A stretch of 64,000 nt of DNA from Saccharum officinarum (taxonomy: Eukaryota; Streptophyta; Magnoliopsida; Poales; Poaceae), in NCBI GenBank assembly GCA_020631735.1, contig CM036168.1:100708036-100772035 (forward strand), read 5' to 3'. Made by a program: the position numbers and the translations under genes. Below, piece after piece: positions 56,818 to 64,000 of this stretch. Numbering within the stretch: position 1 is the stretch's first letter; each line of letters begins with the position of its first letter. Under the pieces are notes generated by a model, which worked only from the letters and a program-made list of their open reading frames with translations, was not told the origin of the DNA and did no database searches.

Positions 56818-57665
56818 TCTCTACGCTATAAATTATATAGGATCATGCAAGACGTGAGTCCGATATAATACACGGGCAATTTTGCTAGTATGTAAAAACT
56901 CAAAACTACAAAGTTATAGATATTATTAAGAGCTAAAACTTTTATATAAAAGTATCTTCGTTTGACCCCATACAAAAAAGTGATTATTTTTCTAATGTGA
57001 CGAGCACTAGTACGTGATTATTATGGTGCTGAACTTTTATATTATTTTTTGAGCATCTTAATGTTCTCAAATGAAAAAATTCAAAACTAGAAAGTTGTAG
57101 ATCTCGTCGAGATCTATAATTTCTATATAAAAATCATCTTCATCTAACGTCGTATTGAAGAGTTATGATTTTTTTGAAAATTCAGTCTTCTCACGCCACT
57201 CCGATGGCGCGACAAAAGAATATTGTCACGCCAAAGGGAGTGGCACGACAAGCTTTTAAATGTTAGAAACGTCGTCCAACATGACAGATCTTGCCACGCC
57301 ATATGCGTTGGCGCGACAGCGTTATATGGTCGCGCTAACGGGACTGGCGCGACCAAAAAAGTCAGATTCGCAATTTTTTTTCTAGATGCGGTTATCCTAT
57401 ACTCTTATAAAGCTAAACTCCAGTAGAGATTTCTCTCAATATGGAAGCTATCACATCAACAATCCACTAGAATTTGCAATTATAACCAACTAGCACATGT
57501 AATTATGATGGTTATCTCTTCATCCACTGATATGCATTTAGTTGTCCATTTAGATGTGTCAAACCATTCACAAAAATTAATTAGATAGTTCCATTCATAT
57601 AACTATAAATATAAATAGTCTAAATTATCTGAAATTCCCGCAGCAATGCACGGGTATTCTCCTAG
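56818..57665 (+). mobile_element. Probable non-autonomous Helitron (848 bp)
   Basis: The 3' end reads CCCGCAGCAATGCACGGG (57637-57654), a short GC hairpin, then TATTCTC and CTAG (57662-57665), followed by T: the hairpin-CTRR|T ending of Helitrons. The proposed 5' end is TCTCTACGCTATAAATTATA at 56818, preceded by A, matching the A|TC start. There is no target duplication, as expected, and no Rep/helicase coding. The inside holds repeated TGGCGCGAC / GTCGCGCCA-like motifs (57190-57355). The 3' end is convincing; the 5' end is less so. Confidence 0.6.
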
Positions 57666-58660
57666 TTATTAAAATATTGAATAAAAAAGAATTAAAAATA
57701 AAAAAAATCCTTCCACCTCGCGCCTACTCCAACCCGATTGTCTTCTCCAGCTCGCCTTCTCCAGCCCGGCGGCCTTCTCCACCGTGGGTGCGCCACACCT
57801 GGCCCCCATCCGATGCTCCTCCACGCCCCCAATCACCTCGCACCGTCGTGGCCATGGCGTGCACCGTGGCCGGCCGAAAGACACTACGGCAGGAAGGGGA
57901 GGCCTACGCCTATGCCTGGGTTACGATGGGCAGCTCTCGACGTCCCCTTGACCTGAGCTTGCTGGTTACCGCAGTTTCCCACCAGGTAGGCCGTAGTCGC
58001 CGACGACGTCGTGTTCCAAGTGTTTTAGCGTTGTTTCAAGTGTTTCATCTGAATGTTGCAAAAAGTATATCTGTGATGTTTCATATGTTGCAATGACAAT
58101 ACACATATGTTGCAAGCCTATGTTTCGAGTCTTTAAGATGTTTTAGACTATGTTTCAAGCGTGTCTATCTGGATGTTGCATATGTTGCTATGGCTTTACC
58201 TGCATGTGTTTAAGCGTATGTTTCAAGTGTTTCATATGTTTCCTACTTAAGTTGCAAGTGTTACATCTAGATTTTGCAAAAGTAGATTTGGATGTTGCAT
58301 ATGTTGCTATGCCTATACACGCATGTGTTCAATTGCATGTTTAGTGTTTCATCCGTTTCAGACGTATGTTGCAAATATTTCATCTGAATGTTTCAAAAGT
58401 AGACCGAGGTGTTGCACGACACGCCCGGTGGCTGGCGGACAGCTGCCTACCGCAGCCGCATGTTGTTGCTGCTGCAGGGCGCAGCCGTGGGTCAACCCAC
58501 GTGGGTTTCCCCGTGCGGGCGCCGGGTGGGCGTGGGGGCGCGGTCCTGCGATGGAGGGGCGTTGGTGCTAGGGGGATGCGGGACGCGAGGCGTGGGGTCT
58601 GCGTCCGGACACGACATCCCGTCCGGACGTCCGGGTGCCAGGCCTTCCAATATTTTTTTT
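57666..58660 (+). mobile_element. Repetitive element of unassigned class
   Basis: A GC-rich head (57720-57960), a middle of degenerate TGTTTCAAGTGTTTCAT / GGATGTTGCATATGTTGC repeats (about 58030-58410, three loose units of about 130 bases) and a GC-rich tail ending GTCCGGACGTCCGGGTGCCAGG. This combination recurs in grass genomes as a transposon-like repeat (family memory, class uncertain). Frames across it are not credible genes. Confidence 0.5.
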
Positions 58661-58921
58661 AAATTAATTAGCTTGTTGCATATTTGAAACCAGTTTTTTT
58701 AAGCAATTAGCTTGCGTCTCACAATTCAAAAACAGAGGGAGTACCACTTAAACATAACTTTATTTAGTGACTGAGAACTTGAATAATAAGGAATCATAGC
58801 AAGCAACACAACGAAATAATGCAGACATACACGAGAAGAAACAAGTACCCGTGCATTACATCCTACACTCAGTTTTTGGTTTTATGCACCACCAGTCAAG
58901 CATAGGCGGAGTTTGCAGATT

Positions 58922-61202
58922 TCAGCGACACTTGGGGAAGTCTGCGGGAGGTGGAGGAAGCAGATTCGGCGCCGGACCATCGAGCACCTCGAAGACCATT
59001 GCCAGCCCCAGCGGCAGGTGCGCGTCCAAGTGACAGTGCATGAACCACATACCTGCGATTTCATCGCGATACGAATGAAATTAGGATCAGCGTCTCAAAT
59101 TCTGATGAACAAGTCTGTCTGTTGCGAAGCCTCTCTCACCTGGATTGTCCGCCGTGAAACGGATGACGGCCCAGCCGCCGGCCGGCACGGCGATGGTGTT
59201 GCGCACCTGCGGGTTCACGAGATTGTACTTGCTCTTCATGGAGGGGTCGAATCGCCCGAGCCCCTGCGCCAGCACGAAGAAGTTGAACCCGTGCAGGTGG
59301 ATCGGATGGTTCTCGGTGCCAAGGGCGGTGCTGTACTCTTGGCTCTGCAGCACCACCTCCACGACGTCGTTGAAGTTCACCTTCCTCACCGACGTGACCT
59401 TCCTGGGCGCCGGCACCGGCGGCGGCGCGCCCGGGAAGTCCTCGGAGTACACGTTGGGCACGCCCCTGAAGAACGCCTCGAGGAGCGACACCTTGTCCGG
59501 GAACAGGAAGGAGTACCTGTTCATGGACGCGACGACGGCGAAGCCCTGGCACTTGGTCTGCTCCGGCGCGCATGGCGCCTGATCCAGCCCGAACGCGACG
59601 ACCAGGCTGTGGTCGACGGTCCTCGGCACGACGGGGTCGCCCGCCCGGACGAGGCCGGTCAAGGACCAGTAGAACCTGCCGGCGGTAACGACGTCGGTGT
59701 ACGGCGGCAGCGCCGGCATGGCCGCGGGGGCGTAGTCCGGCACGCCCTTGTACCGGACGACGGCCGTGGCCGTGGTGTTGTCGAACGGCGGCGGGTTGGC
59801 CACGGTCTTGCTCTCGAACGCGTGCGCCGCCATGAGATAGCGCCCGGGCGCGGCCGACGCGGTCATGAGCGCGTCCACGGTCTGCCCCGGCGCGATGACG
59901 ATCACGTCGGTGGGGTAAGGGTTGGTGTAGCTGGCGTCGGTGGCGACCACGGTGAAGGCGTGGCCGGCCACCTTGAAGAACAGCTCGGCATTGACTGCGG
60001 CGTTGATGATGCGGAGGAGGTACGTCTTGCCGGGCTCCACCTCCACTTGGTACGCGCCGGCGCCTGCTTGGATTTGGTTTGGGCAAAACCAGATACATAC
60101 ATACATACATACACAGGGTTATGTTATGCCGGCGGAGACACGAATTTCATAACGCAGGACAGGGGCATGATCATGTGTCCTCGTACCTCTGCAAGACGGC
60201 TGCTCGCCCGTGAAGCCGTTGATGGTGAAGGCGTCGGACATCACCGGGCCAAGGCCGGTCAAGAGCCCATCGATCTCCACGTCTTCCACATTTTTGTTCC
60301 ACCACTCGCCTGTGCCAGAGAATTTGTACATAAACTCCATATAATAGGACACGCATCAGCAGCCCGTGGCAGTCAGGAATGGGTAATACGTACCTAGCAG
60401 GATGGGGATCTCGGCGTAGGGCTTGGGGAACGGGTAGCCCCTGGGGCCGCTCCTGGGCTTGATGATGAGCGCGCCGTAGATGGTGGCCCGGAGCATGGAG
60501 GCGTGCGCGTGCCACCACAGCGTGCCCTCCTGCCCGGTGATGTTGAACACGTAGGTGAACTTGGCGGAAGGCTGTATCGGGCACTGCGTGATTAAGTTGG
60601 CGCCGTCGGCCCACCCGCTCCGCAGCTGAAAGATGCCGTGCCTGCACGCAGCGAAGCGACAAAACGCGTAGTGGGCGGAAGATTTGGGCCTTTTGAATGT
60701 CACACAAGCAGGATGGGCCAACCATATACAGGAGAGGTTCAGAGAATTTCGTCGTGCTTGTACTTACCAGTGGACCGACACTGGGTACGGCGATCTGTTG
60801 ACGACGTGGACGACGAGAGTGTCGCCTTCGTTAACCTCAATGGTCGGTCCCGGCATCTGCTGGTTCACCGTGTATATCACGCTGTTCATGCAGAGCTGCG
60901 AGATGCTCATGCCGCCCACCTAATTCAACGGTTACGTACGTGCATGCACAGACAAGTTATATATATGCAAGGATAAAAACGACACAAACACCGACCAACA
61001 CGAACTGAACAATTACTGCATGTGGGTACGGAAAATGCCCTTGCAGTGTGCAAATTAAAAGGCCGGAATAGAGAAAGGTTTGTTTTCTTTGCAAGAGGGT
61101 TATTACATTGAAGGTGTGCTCCACGATCGCCGCGTTCGCCATCGTCGCCGCGGTGCACAACGCCGCAACGAGCAGCGCCAGCAGCTTGGCTGCCTGCGCC
61201 AT
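58922..61202 (-). CDS. Laccase (multicopper oxidase), complete
   Basis: Six minus-strand exons (61107-61202, 60768-60919, 60394-60641, 60187-60309, 59140-60063, 58922-59052) join in phase to 557 residues, a normal plant laccase length. Residues 1-24 are a signal peptide. All four copper-binding regions are present: HWHG (82-85), WWHAH (125-129), [11 protein letters not shown] (from 459) and [12 protein letters not shown] (from 520). The protein ends [11 protein letters not shown]. Laccases are secreted glycoproteins that oxidise monolignols and other phenols in the cell wall, reducing O2 to water. The first exon ends right after the signal peptide and AIVEHTFN, as is usual for the family. All key residues are intact. 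It shares the strand with the second laccase 2 kb away, so the two probably arose by tandem duplication. The subclass was not resolved by eye. Confidence 0.95.
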
Positions 61203-61275
61203 CTCCTGACCTCTTCTGAGAGACGAGAGACGAAGATGCAAATAAAAGCAACTGGAACGTACCGGCTTGGCGTCC

Positions 61276-61287
61276 ATATATTTATAC
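61276..61287 (-). promoter_or_regulatory. Possible TATA box of the complete laccase gene
   Basis: The minus strand reads TATAAATATATGG here, about 75 bases before the start codon, a plausible TATA position for a short leader. Confidence 0.45.
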
Positions 61288-62446
61288 AAACACGACTCTA
61301 TCTTGGAGCAAGGAATAGATATATGCATGGAACGAGTCGTGCTTGCGCCTACTGATGACCCAGCGTTACCGTGTAGCGTGAGAGGTTGAGTAACGGAGGC
61401 ACGTAATCAGACTGCGACTACATGAGAATACTTTGTCAGGCTCACCGTCATTAGATCTGACTATACATTATCGATCCCTTTTCTTTTGGTGTAGTTGTTG
61501 CAGCACTTTGTTCTAGACTTTTTCACTAGGTTCTTCATTCCTTGAAGGTGTTGATTAATCCGATCCAGGGTCAAGTCTTGCAACACGCAATCACGCATGT
61601 TGTAGTACTTTGTGTATCAGTACTACGAAGAAGATATGTTTAACCAAATTGTTGTAACTGGTTTGCTTCCGTCTTATATGATATAGCAGTGCTCCGCTAG
61701 TTCTTCCAAAAAAAAAAAAGAGTCTAGACGACGACAGTCTTGTGATGCCAAATAATATGCTCATCAACGGTTTTCGTTTTAGTGCTAATTTGTTCATGAC
61801 TTTTATACTGCCTCTGCCTCCCTCAATGCTTTCTCAGAACTGTTACGCCATGCACGGAGACGACACGGCCGGATTAGGTAGAGCGCGTTCAAGTTGTTGC
61901 AAGTCAGAACTGCAGTCTCGCTTTCAGAGATCAGAACAAAAATGCATGTCGGCGAACCGTAAGCTTTGCATGGCCATTTGTCGAACGTAACATCACTGGC
62001 TAGGCTAGGCTGTTCGAAAGGTATGTACGTTGAATTTGCCGGCCCTTAACTTACAGAAGATTCATGAAATTGGAAGTCTGCTACTGCACGGTCCAGTAAT
62101 TACTTTTCCTACGTTCTACTACTAAAGTAAATCTGTCCATGACCTGGTGATTTCCTATATTATTGAAATAACTAGAGGCCAGCTGGATTGTTGCTTTCAG
62201 CAAAGAAATAACCTCGAAACTGTTCTACTGGGTGAAAATTGAAAAGCAAGCTGGTTCCATGAAATCCTTTCTTGATTTGTTATAGATTTTCTTGGTCATG
62301 AAGCTACAAAGTTGATACATATGTCACTTGCACTGGGCGCGACTGGGTGCAGTTGCTTGTGCATTCAATATTTCAATTTCAACAGATCAGGATCAGGTGC
62401 ATGATGCTGTTGGTTCTGTTCAGTTGACAATCATCATCGGGGGCAA

Positions 62447-62447
62447 A

Positions 62448-62479
<32 letters not shown>

Positions 62480-62490
62480 AGAAAAAAAAA
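62447..62490 (+). repeat. (GAAA)n microsatellite
   Basis: About nine tandem GAAA units followed by an A run. Confidence 0.95.
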
Positions 62491-63226
62491 ACAGGGACAC
62501 ATGTTTGATATTTCCCTTCGCTCCATGCCGCCTTTGTTTTCGACTACGAAGTCAACCTGTGGTGTCTCCGGTGTCCGGTGTAGGATTAATGGTGATCTCG
62601 GTGGATTATTTCTCTTTTTCTTTTTGGAAAAGAAGTGGTCTGTTTCTGTGTAGCTAGACTCCACCATACTGAAATAATCATGCTTACGTTGCTCTGCTAA
62701 CGCCAAATTGTAATCTATACCCACATAACGAAGTGACCAGGGCGATTAATTGAGCATTACCTATGCAGCATTGACAATGGCAAGTATGATTGACATTTTT
62801 AAACAAATTCAAATGAACCTGGTTGCGACTGGGCAAGAATGTCGTCAGTTGACTAGGTCCTTCGGTGACTGTTGTCCTTCAGGCTCCTGCTAGGCCAAGT
62901 ACGTGTGCATGTTTAAGCAATCCACAGCTTACCGAAACAGGGCGAATCCAGTTGTTGGAACGTAAAAGAAAAAAAAGGTTGCCATCTGTAACGTAAACTT
63001 CAGTACGTTTATGCTTGTGTCATGAATACACAGTCAATCAATCTGAATCCTGAACTTTGTTATGCACAACTTCCCCTGTGGAGGAGAAGGAAAAGGTCAC
63101 ACAATTACATCAGAATATAAATCCATATACACATGTATAAAAAATGAAAAACAATTATCACGTTACTTACACGAACGAACAAAACTGTATACTTTGAGCG
63201 GGTATCACGCCTAAGCTTCACATGAA

Positions 63227-64000
63227 CTAGGCTGTGTGTTCATGAAGAACAAAGAAAAGAAGAACAGAACACAAGAAACAAGCGAGGTGTCCCGTAGCTC
63301 TCCGTCCAGGTCCAGCAGCGGAATTGGAGGTAGAGGTACCCGTGTGCTCCCTGCGCTGAGGAAGGCTGGGCGACGGTTTGTGGTTCACCGCGCGCGGACT
63401 TTGCAACGGCGATCCCGCCGGCCGCGGTGATTCTGCTGGTGCCGGAGCTAGGATTGGGGCAGGGGCCGGGACTGGCACCGGCGCTGCTGCTACCGCCGCC
63501 GCGGCCGCGTAGTGCTGCGCGTCGCATACTCCCACCCAATCCCCAGGCGGCGTAGGGAGCGTCGTGCCGGGCGTCGTCCCGCTCTCCACCTGAAACACCA
63601 TGCCCAGGCCCATGGGCACGTGCGGGTCCAGGTGGCAGTGAAAGAACCACATGCCTGCATAGAGTCCACAATTTCAGCCCACTCGTTAGGCCCAAAATAT
63701 ATGTATCTCATGGGCTGAATCTACAGAAGAAGGGAGACCTGGATTGTTGGCGACGAACCGGATGACGGCCCAGCCACCGCCGGGCACGGCGATGGTGTTG
63801 CGGGCCACCGGGTCCACCAGGTTGTAGGCCACGCTGCCCGGGGTGAAGCTGCCCATCCCCTGCGCCAGCACGAAGAAGTTGAAGCCGTGGAGATGGATCG
63901 GGTGGTTCTCCGTCGGGACGGCTGCCGGGTTCTGCAGCACGATCTCCACCACCGAGTTGTAGCTGAGCTTCTTCAACCTGGTCCCCACCGCCATCGCCGT
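63227..64000 (-). CDS. Second laccase, partial (last two exons), with long GPI-anchor-like tail
   Basis: Two minus-strand exons, 63739 to beyond 64000 and 63227-63654. The upstream exon shows [18 protein letters not shown]. The last exon shows MWFFHCHLDPHVPMGLGMVF, so copper regions 3 and 4 are intact. The splice phase is conserved with the complete laccase. After the usual end (PPGDWVGVCDAQHY) the protein continues for about 100 residues. These are Ala/Pro/Ser-rich with VPVPAPAPILAPAPAESP-type dipeptides like arabinogalactan-protein glycomodules, then a final hydrophobic segment (HLACFLCSVLLFFVLHEHTA). This layout suggests extracellular GPI anchoring (inference). The N-terminal exons lie outside the window. 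Confidence 0.88.

Larger units (their letters stand above)
61203..63226. other. Intergenic stretch between the two laccases
   Basis: This holds the upstream region of the complete laccase. On the minus strand, CATATATTTATACAAAC-type sequence at about 61270-61290 offers a TATATAAA-like box (TATAAATATATGG). A (GAAA)n tract lies at 62447-62490. It should also contain the 3' flank of the second laccase. No further gene is recognised. Confidence 0.55.

Noticed and set aside
58913..60397. 494-codon plus-strand open frame
   Set aside because: Antisense shadow of the laccase exons. The minus strand gives all four copper motifs and correct splice borders.

Overview
This window is nuclear DNA of a grass, most likely a panicoid of the Andropogoneae type (sorghum, sugarcane, Miscanthus, maize group). 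The reasons are intron-rich genes with GT-AG borders, laccases and a Rab5 protein of monocot type, a DUF1618 gene, Ty1-copia elements with long GACCGGACGCG-rich LTRs, a CACTA end built from TTTGCCGAGTGTC motifs, Stowaway, foldback and hAT MITEs, and a Helitron end. An exact 100-base N run (54923-55022) shows a draft assembly. No tool was run; homology calls are from recognising motifs by eye.

Layout. 1-9374: a decayed minus-strand Ty1-copia element (gag, protease-integrase, RT/RNase H, 5' LTR). Its RT is interrupted by a solo LTR of a related family in the opposite orientation, with a clean 5-bp target duplication. 9375-12640: MITEs and a degenerate tandem duplication. 12700-17640 (+): a three-exon RBR-type E3 ubiquitin ligase whose first intron carries an 826-bp hAT-like insertion. 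17800-22400: repeats, an LTR-like fragment, a hAT MITE and a PDX1 (vitamin B6) gene fragment. 22430-24130 (+): a broken Mutator-like transposase. 26465-27997 (+): a DUF1618 gene with a partly duplicated 3' end. 29840-30243: an AT-rich minisatellite. About 31.8-38.7 kb (+): a decayed Ty3-gypsy element.

38778-42879 (-): a four-exon gene joining a ubiquitin-like domain (ending in Arg-Gly-Gly) to a C-terminal region that I read as a degenerate kinase/KEN-like module. Its 2.1-kb intron holds, on the other strand, a glutamate-carboxypeptidase (AMP1/VP8/PLA3-like) fragment next to a 5'-truncated LINE with a 16-bp target duplication. 43-49.1 kb: gene-poor, with a CACTA 3' end. 49.5-51.4 kb: a duplicated segment split by a gypsy pol fragment. 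51495-54722 (-): a complete seven-exon Rab5 (RABF2) GTPase. 56818-57665: a probable small Helitron. 58922-61202 (-): a complete six-exon laccase. 63227-64000 (-): the last two exons of a second laccase with a Pro/Ala-rich, GPI-anchor-like tail, running off the window.

The intact genes act in separate processes: ubiquitin transfer (RBR ligase, and perhaps the Ubl fusion), endosomal and vacuolar traffic (Rab5), and apoplastic phenolic oxidation (laccases). Only the two laccases form an evident gene cluster. The most unusual locus is the Ubl fusion gene at 38.8-42.9 kb.
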